The notes under the pieces were generated by a model. That model had not been told where the DNA came from. It saw only the letters and a list, made by a program, of their open reading frames with translations, and made no database searches. Below are positions 53,417 to 61,103 of a DNA stretch of 64,000 nt, one piece after another; the first letter of the stretch is position 1, and every line of letters starts with the position of its first letter. Position numbers and translations under genes: made by a program. The DNA lies in contig NZ_BMSG01000001.1 of NCBI RefSeq assembly GCF_014649035.1, forward strand, positions 620,001 through 684,000, given 5' to 3'. This DNA is from Streptomyces sindenensis (lineage in GTDB: Bacteria; Actinomycetota; Actinomycetes; Streptomycetales; Streptomycetaceae).

Positions 53417-54643
53417 ATGAGCGCTGCAACTTCACCGTCCGAGCGCCGGGTTTCCGCCCGCATCGGCGCGATCTCCGAGTCCGCGACCCTCGCCGTCGAC
53501 GCCAAGGCCAAGGCCCTGAAGGCCGCCGGGCGTCCGGTGATCGGCTTCGGGGCCGGCGAGCCCGACTTCCCGACGCCCGACTACATCGTCGACGCCGCGG
53601 TCGAGGCCTGCCGCAACCCGAGGTACCACCGCTACACCCCCGCGGGCGGGCTCCCCGAGCTCAAGGCCGCCATCGCGGAGAAGACCCTGCGCGATTCCGG
53701 CTACGAGGTCGACGCCAGTCAGATCCTGGTGACCAACGGCGGCAAGCAGGCCATCTATGAGGCCTTCGCCGCGATCCTCGACCCGGGCGACGAGGTCATC
53801 GTCCCGGCCCCGTACTGGACCACCTACCCCGAGTCGATCCGGCTCGCCGGCGGTGTCCCGGTCGAGGTCGTCGCCGACGAGACCACCGGCTACCGGGTCT
53901 CCGTCGAGCAGCTGGAGGCCGCGCGCACCGAGAAGACCAAGGTCGTCCTGTTCGTCTCGCCGTCCAACCCGACCGGCGCGGTCTACAGCGAGGCCGACGC
54001 CGAGGCGATCGGCCGCTGGGCCGTCGAGCACGGCCTGTGGGTCCTGACCGACGAGATCTACGAGCACCTCGTCTACGGCGACGCGACCTTCACCTCGCTC
54101 CCGGCGATCGTCCCCGAGCTGCGCGACAAGTGCATCGTCGTCAACGGCGTCGCCAAGACGTACGCGATGACCGGCTGGCGGGTGGGCTGGATCATCGGCC
54201 CCAAGGACGTCGTCAAGGCCGCGACCAACCTCCAGTCGCACGCCACCTCCAACGTCTCCAACGTCGCCCAGGTCGCCGCGCTCGCGGCCGTCTCCGGCCC
54301 GCTGGACGCCGTCGCCGAGATGCGCACCGCCTTCGACCGCCGCCGCAACCTCATCGTGCGGATGCTCAACGAGATCGACGGCGTCTTCTGCCCGGAGCCC
54401 GAGGGCGCGTTCTACGCCTACCCCGCGGTGAAGGACCTGCTGGGCAAGGAGATCCGCGGCAAGCGCCCGGCCACCACGGTCGAGCTGGCCGCCCTGATCC
54501 TGGACGAGGCGGAGGTCGCCGTGGTGCCCGGGGAGGCCTTCGGCACCCCCGGCTACCTGCGGCTTTCCTACGCGCTGGGCGACAACGACCTGATCGAGGG
54601 CGTCTCGCGGATCCAGAAGCTGCTGGGCGAGGCCAAGGCCTGA
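53417..54643 (+). CDS. aspC: Aspartate-type aminotransferase (fold type I, PLP)
   Basis: 408 residues, class I/II aminotransferase, probably aspartate aminotransferase; the gene at this place in other streptomycetes is called asp[14 protein letters not shown] at the N-terminus, [11 protein letters not shown], and the PLP-binding lysine in [16 protein letters not shown] are present, as is the C-terminal substrate arginine region (GYLRLSYA). The substrate could also include prephenate or other amino acids. It diverges from tRNA-Trp and ends in a strong terminator. Confidence 0.9.
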   Translation: MSAATSPSERRVSARIGAISESATLAVDAKAKALKAAGRPVIGFGAGEPDFPTPDYIVDAAVEACRNPRYHRYTPAGGLPELKAAIAEKTLRDSGYEVDASQILVTNGGKQAIYEAFAAILDPGDEVIVPAPYWTTYPESIRLAGGVPVEVVADETTGYRVSVEQLEAARTEKTKVVLFVSPSNPTGAVYSEADAEAIGRWAVEHGLWVLTDEIYEHLVYGDATFTSLPAIVPELRDKCIVVNGVAKTYAMTGWRVGWIIGPKDVVKAATNLQSHATSNVSNVAQVAALAAVSGPLDAVAEMRTAFDRRRNLIVRMLNEIDGVFCPEPEGAFYAYPAVKDLLGKEIRGKRPATTVELAALILDEAEVAVVPGEAFGTPGYLRLSYALGDNDLIEGVSRIQKLLGEAKA

Positions 54644-54669
54644 GAAGCCCGCGCCACCCGCTGACGAAG

Positions 54670-54715
54670 AGTGCCCCCGGCCGCCGGAACCCCCTCCGGC
54701 CGGGGGCACTTTTTT
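54670..54715 (+). terminator. aspC terminator
   Basis: AGTGCCCCCGGCCG (54670-54683) and CGGCCGGGGGCACT (54697-54710), a perfect 14-bp stem, followed by TTTTTG. A complete intrinsic terminator 27 bases after the stop. Confidence 0.9.
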
Positions 54716-54782
54716 GTTCGAGCGGCCCCCGGAAGGGGAAAGCGGCTACCGCTCCGGCCCGCCCGTGCGGCAGGATCTTCCA

Positions 54783-55796
54783 ATGGAGCGTGATGTACGT
54801 CTGTTGCCCAAGGCCCACCTGCACCTGCACTTCACCGGGTCGATGCGGCCCACCACCCTGCTCGAACTCGCCGACAAGTACGGGGTCCATCTCCCCGACG
54901 CCCTGACCGGCGGCGAGCCCCCCAAACTGCGGGCGACCGACGAGCGCGGCTGGTTCCGTTTCCAGCGGCTCTACGACATCGCCCGGTCCTGCCTGCGGTC
55001 CCCCGAGGACATCCAGCGCCTGGTGCTGGAGAGCGCCCAGGAGGACGTCGCGGACGGCTCCGGCTGGCTGGAGATCCAGGTCGACCCCACCTCGTACGCC
55101 CCGCTGCTCGGCGGGCTGATCCCGGCCATCGAGATCATCCTGGACGCCGTGGACAGCGCCTCCCGGGACACCGGCCTGGACATGCGCGTGGTGATCGCCG
55201 CCAACCGGATGAAGCACCCGCTGGACGCCCGCACGCTGGCCCGGCTCGCCGTGCGGTACGCGGACCGGGGCGTCGTCGGCTTCGGGCTCTCCAACGACGA
55301 GCGGCGCGGGATGGCCCGCGACTTCGACAGGGCCTTCGCCATCGCCCGGGACGGCGGTCTGCTGGCGGCTCCGCACGGCGGGGAGCTCTCGGGGCCCTCC
55401 AGCGTGCGCGACTGCCTCGACGACCTGGACGCCTCGCGGATCGGCCACGGCGTCCGGGCGGCCGAGGACCCCCGGCTGCTGCGCAGGCTCGCCGAGCGGC
55501 AGGTCACCTGCGAGGTGTGCCCGTCGTCCAATGTGGCGCTCGGGGTCTACGAGAAGCCCGCCGATGTCCCCCTGCGCACCCTGTTCGACGCGGGCGTGCC
55601 GATGGCGCTGGGAGCGGACGATCCGCTGCTGTTCGGTTCGCGGCTGGCCGACCAGTACGGCCTGGTCCGCCGCCACCACGGCTTCACCGACGCGGAGCTG
55701 GCCGAGCTGGCCCGCCAGTCGGTGCGCGGATCGGCGGCCCCCGTGGACGTACGGGAGAAGCTGCTGTCCGGGATCGACGACTGGCTGGCCAACTGA
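54783..55796 (+). CDS. Adenosine deaminase family hydrolase
   Basis: 337 residues. The metal-binding pair HLHLH (H12, H14), the catalytic HGGELSG (His, Glu), RIGHG and GADDPLLF (Asp) are all present, so it is an active member of the adenosine/adenine deaminase family. Start ATG (MERDVRLLPKAHLHLH) has AGGA 8 bases upstream. Family members also deaminate adenine or aminodeoxyfutalosine, so the exact substrate is open. It ends convergently with murB. Confidence 0.9.
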   Translation: MERDVRLLPKAHLHLHFTGSMRPTTLLELADKYGVHLPDALTGGEPPKLRATDERGWFRFQRLYDIARSCLRSPEDIQRLVLESAQEDVADGSGWLEIQVDPTSYAPLLGGLIPAIEIILDAVDSASRDTGLDMRVVIAANRMKHPLDARTLARLAVRYADRGVVGFGLSNDERRGMARDFDRAFAIARDGGLLAAPHGGELSGPSSVRDCLDDLDASRIGHGVRAAEDPRLLRRLAERQVTCEVCPSSNVALGVYEKPADVPLRTLFDAGVPMALGADDPLLFGSRLADQYGLVRRHHGFTDAELAELARQSVRGSAAPVDVREKLLSGIDDWLAN

Positions 55797-55900
55797 TCTT
55801 GCCCAGCGGCGTGCGGGCGGCAGACGGCCCGGCGGGCGTGCGGCAGGGCGTGGGCGTCGCGTACTGAGCGCGTACGCCCGTCGCGTCGCCCCCACAGGCC

Positions 55901-56956
55901 CTACAGGCTGACGCCCACCGTCACCGGCTCGTTGACCAGCGTGACGCCGAAGGCCGCGTGCACCCCGGCGACGACCTCGCGGGCCAGGGCGAGGAGGTCC
56001 TCGGTGGTGGCCGCACCCCGGTTGGTGAGGGCGAGGGTGTGCTTGGTGGAGATCCGGGCGGGGCCGCTGCCGTACCCCTTGGTGAATCCGGCCCGGTCGA
56101 TCAGCCAGGCCGCCGAGGTCTTGGTCCGGCCGTCCTCGGCGGGGAACGCCGGGGGCGTCACGTCCGGCCCGAGGCGTTCGTGGACCCGGCCGAGAAAGTC
56201 CTCGAAGGCGGCCGGTCCGAGGATCGGGTTGGTGAAGAAGGACCCCGCGGACCAGGTGTCGTGGTCCTCCGGGTCCAGCACCATGCCCTTGCCCGCGCGC
56301 AGCCGCAGGACGGTCTCGCGGGCGGCGGACAGCGGCACCCGGTCGCCCTGCTCGACGCCCATGGCCCTGGCCGTTTCGGGGTACTTGAGGGGCGCGGAAA
56401 GCCCGTTCGCATCTTCCAGCTCGAATCGGACACGCAACACCACGAACCGGTCGGGTTCGGACTTGAAGCGACTGTGGCGGTACGAGAACGCGCACTCCGT
56501 GTTCGGAATGGTCACGGTCTCCCCGGCGCGCCGGTCGTAGGCGACGACCTCCGTGATCGTGGAGGACACCTCCTGTCCGTACGCGCCGACGTTCTGGATG
56601 GGTGTCGCGCCCGCGGATCCGGGGATGCCCGCCAGGCACTCGATGCCGGCGAGGCCCGCCTCGACGGTCCGGGCGACGGCATCGGTCCACACCTCTCCGG
56701 CCGCCAGCTCCAGCGACGTGCCGGAGAGCTCGAAGCCCTCCGTGGCGATGCGCAGCGCGGTGCCGTCGAAGCCCTTGTCCCCGATGACCAGGTTGGAGCC
56801 GCCGCCGATGACCAGCAGGGGGGTACCGCTCGCATCGGCCTCGCGGACGGCGGCGATCACCTCGGCGTCGGTCGTGGCGGTCAGCAGCCGGGCGGCGGGG
56901 CCGCCGAGCCGGAAGGTGGTCAGGGGGGCGAGGGGAGCGTCGTGGAGTTCCTGCAC
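55901..56956 (-). CDS. murB: UDP-N-acetylenolpyruvoylglucosamine reductase
   Basis: MurB (351 aa) makes UDP-N-acetylmuramic acid using FAD and NADPH. LVIGGGSNLVIGDKGFDG and GIPGSAGATPIQNVGAYGQE are the FAD-binding signatures; SAGSFFTNP carries the catalytic serine. The GTG start (MQELHDAPLAPLTTFRLGG) matches the family; no ribosome binding site is visible. It follows the efflux gene by 71 bases. Confidence 0.95.
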   Translation of the reverse strand: MQELHDAPLAPLTTFRLGGPAARLLTATTDAEVIAAVREADASGTPLLVIGGGSNLVIGDKGFDGTALRIATEGFELSGTSLELAAGEVWTDAVARTVEAGLAGIECLAGIPGSAGATPIQNVGAYGQEVSSTITEVVAYDRRAGETVTIPNTECAFSYRHSRFKSEPDRFVVLRVRFELEDANGLSAPLKYPETARAMGVEQGDRVPLSAARETVLRLRAGKGMVLDPEDHDTWSAGSFFTNPILGPAAFEDFLGRVHERLGPDVTPPAFPAEDGRTKTSAAWLIDRAGFTKGYGSGPARISTKHTLALTNRGAATTEDLLALAREVVAGVHAAFGVTLVNEPVTVGVSL

Positions 56957-57027
56957 GGGGACAAGGGTACGGTCCGTGGCGCCGCCGCTCGTGCGGGGCC
57001 ACGGACCGTACGCCGGGGTCGGGCGGC

Positions 57028-58503
57028 TCAGGCGGCCACGGCCCGCGGCTCCTGCCCCGGCCTGCCCCGCTCCGGCTCCACCGGGCCGGGTGCGGCGGGT
57101 TCCGGGGTGGGCCGGCCGACGCCGCGGCGGCCCGGGATCAGGAGCGCGACGAGTGCGCCCAGGGCGACCGCACCGGCCCCGATCCAGAGGGCGGGCATCG
57201 TGCCGTCCGCGAACAGCCGGGGTGAACCGTAGCCGCCCTGTGCGGCGAAGACGGCGGCGAGGACGGAGACTCCGAGCGCCCCGCCGACCTCCCGCAGAGC
57301 GTTGTTGGCGCCGGAGGCGATGCCCTGTTCGGCGGGCCGGACGCTGGAGAGCACCAGGCTCGCGGCGGGCGCGAAGTACATCGCCATGCCGACGCCTCCG
57401 ATGATCAGTGCGGGGAGCTGGACGGGGTAGCCGACCCCGGGTTCGACGATCAGGGCGAACAGGGCGAGCCCGACGGCCTGGAGCGCGAGCCCGGTGACCA
57501 CGACCGGACGGCCCCCGAAACGGTCGGAGAGATGTCCGGCCAGGGGTGCCACGAGGATCGGCATCGCGGTCCAGGGCAGCATCCGCAGTCCGGCCTCGGT
57601 GGGCGAGTGGCCGAGGCCGTTCTGGAGGAACTGGCTGAGCAGGAAGATCGATCCGAACATCCCGAAGAACATCAGCAGGCTCGCGGCGTTGATCCCGAGG
57701 AAGGCCCGGCCGCGGAACAGCCGCATCGGCAGCATCGGGTTCTCCGCCCGCAGTCCGTGGCGCACGAACAGCCCGAGGAGCGCCGTCCCCGCGATCAGGC
57801 CGGTCAGGACGAGAGGACTGGTCCACCCGTGGCTCGCGGTGTTGACCAGTGCGTAGACGATCCCGAAGAGGCCGGCGCTGACCAGGACCGTGCCGCGGAT
57901 GTCCAGGGGCGCCTTCGGGGCGTACGACTCCGTGAGCCGCAGGCGGGCCAGCGGCAGCAGCACCAGACCGATCGGCACGTTCAGCCAGAAGATCCACTGC
58001 CAGGAGATGTGCTCGGTCAGCGCGCCGCCGATCAGCGGGCCGCCGGCGACCGCCACCCCGGTCACCGCGCCGAAGACGCCGAGGGCCGCCCCCCGCCGCT
58101 CGGGCGGCACGGTGTGGCCGATCAGGGTGAGCGTCAGCGGCATCATGATCGCCGCTCCCACGCCCTGGACCGCCCGGAACGCGATGAGCTCCTCGATGCC
58201 CGGGGAGAGGGCCGCGGCGGCGGAGGCGGCCGTGAAGACGGCGAGCCCGGCCATGAACAGCCGCCGCCTGCCGTACCGGTCGCCGAGCGCGGCCCCGAGC
58301 ATGAGCAGCACGGCGAAGGTCAGGGTGTACGCGTTCACCGTCCACTCCAGCTCCTCCAGGCCGCCGCCGAGGCTCTCCCGGATGGAGGGGAGGGCGGTGG
58401 TGACGACGAGGTTGTCGAGGGCCGCCATGAACGCGGCCACGCTGGTGATGACGAGGACCCAGACCGTTCCCCCGCGGTCTGCCGTGCCGTGCCGCTCGTG
58501 CAT
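57028..58503 (-). CDS. DHA2-family (EmrB/QacA-like) multidrug efflux transporter
   Basis: 491 residues, 14 predicted membrane helices. The DHA2 start (VWVLVITSVAAFMAALDNLVVTTALPSI) carries the membrane-embedded Asp; LGDRYGRRR is motif A and the loop between helices 6 and 7 is short. Two ATG codons, 58503 and 58521, each follow an identical CAGGGGGAGAC; the later is annotated. The tail is Pro/Glu-rich. It is controlled in all likelihood by the TetR gene just upstream, as matching palindromes lie in front of both. Confidence 0.9.
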   Translation of the reverse strand: MHERHGTADRGGTVWVLVITSVAAFMAALDNLVVTTALPSIRESLGGGLEELEWTVNAYTLTFAVLLMLGAALGDRYGRRRLFMAGLAVFTAASAAAALSPGIEELIAFRAVQGVGAAIMMPLTLTLIGHTVPPERRGAALGVFGAVTGVAVAGGPLIGGALTEHISWQWIFWLNVPIGLVLLPLARLRLTESYAPKAPLDIRGTVLVSAGLFGIVYALVNTASHGWTSPLVLTGLIAGTALLGLFVRHGLRAENPMLPMRLFRGRAFLGINAASLLMFFGMFGSIFLLSQFLQNGLGHSPTEAGLRMLPWTAMPILVAPLAGHLSDRFGGRPVVVTGLALQAVGLALFALIVEPGVGYPVQLPALIIGGVGMAMYFAPAASLVLSSVRPAEQGIASGANNALREVGGALGVSVLAAVFAAQGGYGSPRLFADGTMPALWIGAGAVALGALVALLIPGRRGVGRPTPEPAAPGPVEPERGRPGQEPRAVAA

Positions 58504-58536
58504 GTCTCCCCCTGCTGGCATGTCTCCCCCTGCTGA
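58501..58536. repeat. 18-bp tandem duplication at the efflux gene start
   Basis: Two adjacent 18-base copies (58501-58518 and 58519-58536, one mismatch) of CATGTCTCCCCCTGCTGG. On the minus strand each holds a ribosome binding site and an ATG in the same frame, giving two start options six codons apart. Confidence 0.85.
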
Positions 58537-58538
58537 TT

Positions 58539-58556
58539 AGTTATTGACCACTAACT
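58539..58556. promoter_or_regulatory. TetR operator in front of the efflux gene
   Basis: AGTTATTGACCACTAACT: outer arms AGTTA/TAACT with partial inner symmetry, 18 bases. The same left half and length occur in the palindrome before the tetR gene. It lies 18 bases from the first ATG of the efflux gene, suited to repression. Confidence 0.65.
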
Positions 58557-58613
58557 TCTGCGGACAGCAAACCGGGCGTCCCGGGCTCACCGGACGAGCC
58601 CGGGACGACCGGT

Positions 58614-59171
58614 TCACTCGGCGGGCCTGGACGAGATGTGGAACCCCGACCAGGCGCGATGATCGGCCGGAAAGCCCAGCGAGGCGAGCGTGTTGATGAG
58701 CATCCCGTACGCCAGGAACGACGTCGTCTCGTTCTCGTCCGCGCCGAGCGCGAGGTGAACGTCGCCCCACATCCGCTCCCACGCGGCCCGCAGCGGCTCT
58801 CCGAACGCGCGATCACCCGCGGCCTCGGCCGCGGCGACGGCCGCGTACGACTGCATCTGCATCATCAGCTTCTCGCCGTCCTCGACGATCAGCCGCTGGT
58901 ACGCCTCGGCCATGGCGCTCAGCGCCTCCTCCCCCTCCAGCCCCTTTGAAGCCGCCGCGAGGACCCGCCGGGTCTCCTCCAGGCAGCGCTCGGCGGCGGC
59001 GAGGAAGATGGCCTGCTTGTTCGGGAAGAGCCGGAAGAGGTACGGCTGCGAGACGCCGACCCGCCGGGCGATCACCTCGGTGGACGTCGCGTTGTACCCA
59101 CCACGGGCGAACTCGGTGATCGCCGCCCGGACGACGCTCTCGCGCCGCTCTTCCGCACTCATCCTTGCCAT
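58614..59171 (-). CDS. TetR-family transcriptional repressor
   Basis: 185 residues. N-terminal helix-turn-helix: RESVVRAAITEFARGGYNATSTEVIARRVGVSQPYLFRLFPNKQAIF, the TetR hallmark; the C-terminal ligand domain is unassigned. Start at the first ATG, 7 bases from the operator, implies a leaderless or nearly leaderless mRNA; a second ATG is three codons in. It precedes the efflux gene on the same strand by 92 bases and probably represses both itself and the pump. Confidence 0.92.
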   Translation of the reverse strand: MARMSAEERRESVVRAAITEFARGGYNATSTEVIARRVGVSQPYLFRLFPNKQAIFLAAAERCLEETRRVLAAASKGLEGEEALSAMAEAYQRLIVEDGEKLMMQMQSYAAVAAAEAAGDRAFGEPLRAAWERMWGDVHLALGADENETTSFLAYGMLINTLASLGFPADHRAWSGFHISSRPAE

Positions 59172-59177
59172 GGAAGT

Positions 59178-59206
59178 AAGTTATTACTCAATAACTTTGT
59201 TGGCAA
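59178..59206 (-). promoter_or_regulatory. tetR promoter with operator in the spacer
   Basis: TTGCCA (59201-59206), 17 bases, TAACTT (59178-59183) on the minus strand. The perfect palindrome AGTTATT, ACTC, AATAACT (59179-59196) covers the spacer and overlaps the -10, a classic autorepression layout. Confidence 0.7.
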
Positions 59207-59255
59207 GGGCCCGGCAACCTGGACGGCAGGGGCCCGGCGCGACCGGACGGGCAAC

Positions 59256-59322
59256 GCCCGGCGCGCACGGACAGGAGCGAGGGGCCTCCCCTGCCCGGCG
59301 TGCACGGACAGGAGCGAGGGGC
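59256..59322. repeat. Pair of 30-bp direct repeats
   Basis: 59256-59285 and 59293-59322 match at 29 of 30 positions (core CACGGACAGGAGCGAGGGGC) with a 7-base gap. They lie between the hadB-like gene terminator and tetR. Their role is unknown. Confidence 0.8.
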
Positions 59323-59350
59323 GCTCCTCCTGCGGGAGGAACGCCCCTCG
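59315..59350 (-). terminator. Terminator after the HadB-like gene
   Basis: Arms 59315-59330 and 59335-59350 pair over 16 bp with one mismatch, loop TGCG, 25 bases after the stop. The right copy of the direct repeat overlaps the left arm. Confidence 0.7.
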
Positions 59351-59375
59351 ACTCCGACCACCGTGCCGGTGCGCC

Positions 59376-59804
59376 TCAGGCGAGCCGGACCACGGCCCGG
59401 GACATCCCCAGCACCTTCTTGCCGTCGCACAGGGCGACCAGGTCCACCCGGACCAGGTTCTCGTCCAGCAACGCCGCGACCTTGCCGCTGACCTCGATCA
59501 GCGCACCCTTGTCGTCGTTGGGCACGACGACCGGCTTGGTGAACCGCACTCCGTAGTCGACGACCGCACCCGGGTCGCCGGCCCAGTCCGTCACCACCCG
59601 GATCGCCTCGGCCATCGTGAACATGCCGTGCGCGATCACGTCCGGCAGCCCGACCTCGCGCGCGAACTTCTCGTTCCAGTGGATCGGGTTGAAGTCGCCC
59701 GAGGCGCCCGCGTACTGCACGAGCGTGGCCCGCGTCACCGGGAACGACTGCGCCGGCAGCTCGGTGCCGACCTCGACCGACCCGTAAGAGACCTTCGCCG
59801 TCAT
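59376..59804 (-). CDS. MaoC-like (R)-hydratase, HadB-type catalytic subunit
   Basis: 142 residues, hot-dog fold. The hydratase-2 motif GASGDFNPIHWNEKFARE carries the catalytic Asp and His. With the upstream subunit it should act as a heterodimeric 3-hydroxyacyl-thioester dehydratase, as HadA-HadB do in mycobacterial fatty acid elongation. The gene order rpmG-hadA-hadB matches mycobacteria. ATG overlaps the preceding stop by one base (TGATG). Confidence 0.88.
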   Translation of the reverse strand: MTAKVSYGSVEVGTELPAQSFPVTRATLVQYAGASGDFNPIHWNEKFAREVGLPDVIAHGMFTMAEAIRVVTDWAGDPGAVVDYGVRFTKPVVVPNDDKGALIEVSGKVAALLDENLVRVDLVALCDGKKVLGMSRAVVRLA

Positions 59805-60256
59805 CACGCCTCCTCGGCGGCGCGCGCCACCAGCTTCGTGACCGCCGTGACCACCAGCTCGCCGGCCTCGTCGTGGACATCACCGCGAATGTCGAGAACG
59901 TCGTTGCCCGCCAGGGACTTGATGCTCTCGATCGTCGACGTGACCGTCAGCCGGTCCCCCGCCCGCACCGGACGCACGTAACTGAACTTCTGGTCCCCGT
60001 GGACCACGCGGCTGTAGTCCAGGCCCAGCTGCGGGTCCTGCACCACCTCCCCGGCGGCCCGATAGGTGATCGAGAAGACGAACGTGGGCGGCGCGATCAC
60101 ATCGGCGTGACCGAGCGCACGGGCTGCCTCCGGGTCGACGTACGCCGGGTGGGTGTCCCCCACCGCCTCGGCGAACTCGCGGATCTTCTCCCGGCCGACC
60201 TCGTACGCCGGAGTGGGCGGATAGGTCCGCCCCACGAAGGACTGGTCGAGCGCCAT
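59804..60256 (-). CDS. MaoC-like dehydratase, HadA-type partner subunit
   Basis: 150 residues. The fold is recognisable (FVGRTYPPTPAYEVGREKIREFAEAVGD, PPTFVFSITYRAAGEVV), but the catalytic D-x4-H motif is replaced by GDTHPAYVD, so this is likely the substrate-binding, non-catalytic half. Start ATG (MALDQSFVG) has AGGAGG 11 bases upstream. Translationally coupled to the HadB-type gene. Confidence 0.88.
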   Translation of the reverse strand: MALDQSFVGRTYPPTPAYEVGREKIREFAEAVGDTHPAYVDPEAARALGHADVIAPPTFVFSITYRAAGEVVQDPQLGLDYSRVVHGDQKFSYVRPVRAGDRLTVTSTIESIKSLAGNDVLDIRGDVHDEAGELVVTAVTKLVARAAEEA

Positions 60257-60360
60257 GAGCTCGCTACCTCCTGAGAAACCTGGTGAAACTGGTGAAAGAC
60301 GAATGAGGGCACGCTCGCCGCACGGGGAGCGGCCCCGTACAGCGAACCCCATACAACGAC

Positions 60361-60391
60361 ACGAGGCCGCCCCCAGAGGGGACGGCCTCGT
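60361..60391 (-). terminator. rpmG terminator hairpin
   Basis: ACGAGGCCG (60361-60369) pairs with CGGCCTCGT (60383-60391) and an inner CCCC/GGGG stem continues. It stands 14 bases after the rpmG stop, so the dehydratase pair is probably transcribed separately or by read-through. Confidence 0.7.
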
Positions 60392-60404
60392 GTACGAGCC
60401 TGAT

Positions 60405-60569
60405 TCAGCGCGTTTCGCGGTGCGCGGTGTGCGAGTTGCAGCGCGGGCAGTGCTTCTTCATCTCAAGACGGTCCGGGTTGTTACGCCGGTTCTTCTTGGT
60501 GATGTAGTTCCGCTCCTTGCACTCCACGCAGGCCAGCGTGATCTTCGGGCGGACGTCGGTGGCAGCCAC
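60405..60569 (-). CDS. rpmG: 50S ribosomal protein L33 (zinc-binding form)
   Basis: 54 codons, from GTG ([20 protein letters not shown]) to HTAHRETR. The two CxxC pairs (CVEC and CPRC) mark the zinc-binding form. AAGGAG lies 9-10 bases upstream of the start. It follows tRNA-Met on the same strand by 88 bases. Confidence 0.95.
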
Positions 60570-60657
60570 GTGAGTGCTCCTTGGACGGACGTTGGACGGA
60601 TGAACGCATAAAAGGGTAGCCGATCGAAGGACCGACCCAACAATCGGCTACCGTTAG

Positions 60658-60730
60658 TAGCGGTGACCGGACTTGAACCGGTGACACAGCGATTATGAGC
60701 CGCTTGCTCTACCGACTGAGCTACACCGCT
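60658..60730 (-). tRNA. tRNA-Met (CAU), elongator
   Basis: 73 bases; acceptor AGCGGTG/CACCGCT, anticodon loop CTCATAA, T-arm CCGGTTCAAGTCCGG. The first acceptor pair is normal (A-T) and the anticodon stem lacks the three G-C pairs of an initiator, so it is an elongator. A lysidine-modified Ile-CAU tRNA is less likely. Confidence 0.93.
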
Positions 60731-60775
60731 TTGATGACGAGTCCCCCCGCCGAAGCGGGGTTTCCCGATCACCAG

Positions 60776-60848
60776 AGCCCCAATGCGGAATCGAACCGCA
60801 GACCTTCTCCTTACCATGGAGACGCTCTACCGACTGAGCTATTGGGGC
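60776..60848 (-). tRNA. tRNA-Thr (GGU)
   Basis: 73 bases; acceptor GCCCCAA/TTGGGGC, anticodon loop ATGGTAA giving GGT, T-arm GCGGTTCGATTCCGC. It precedes tRNA-Met by 45 bases on the same strand; a CCCCGC-TTCG-GCGGGG hairpin (60745-60760) lies between them and probably guides processing. The gap 60849-61103 shows no gene. Confidence 0.96.
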
Positions 60849-61103
60849 GAGCGATGAAGACATTACACGGTCCCCGGCCGGTTGCCCAAATCCGTTTGTG
60901 CCGCCTCCTCCGGCCCCTCGTCCGGGGCCTCCCACACCCCCTGATCAGGCCTTGATCCAGGACGCGTCCGTACCCGGGCCGGGCCCGGCCGGCGGCCGGG
61001 GCAGGCGCACCGGTACGACTATTCCGCTCCTCCCGGAAGCCGCCTCCGCACGCCCCTAGGGTGTGGTCACTCCGTGTGATCTTGCACCCCTCCCAGGAGC
61101 GCG

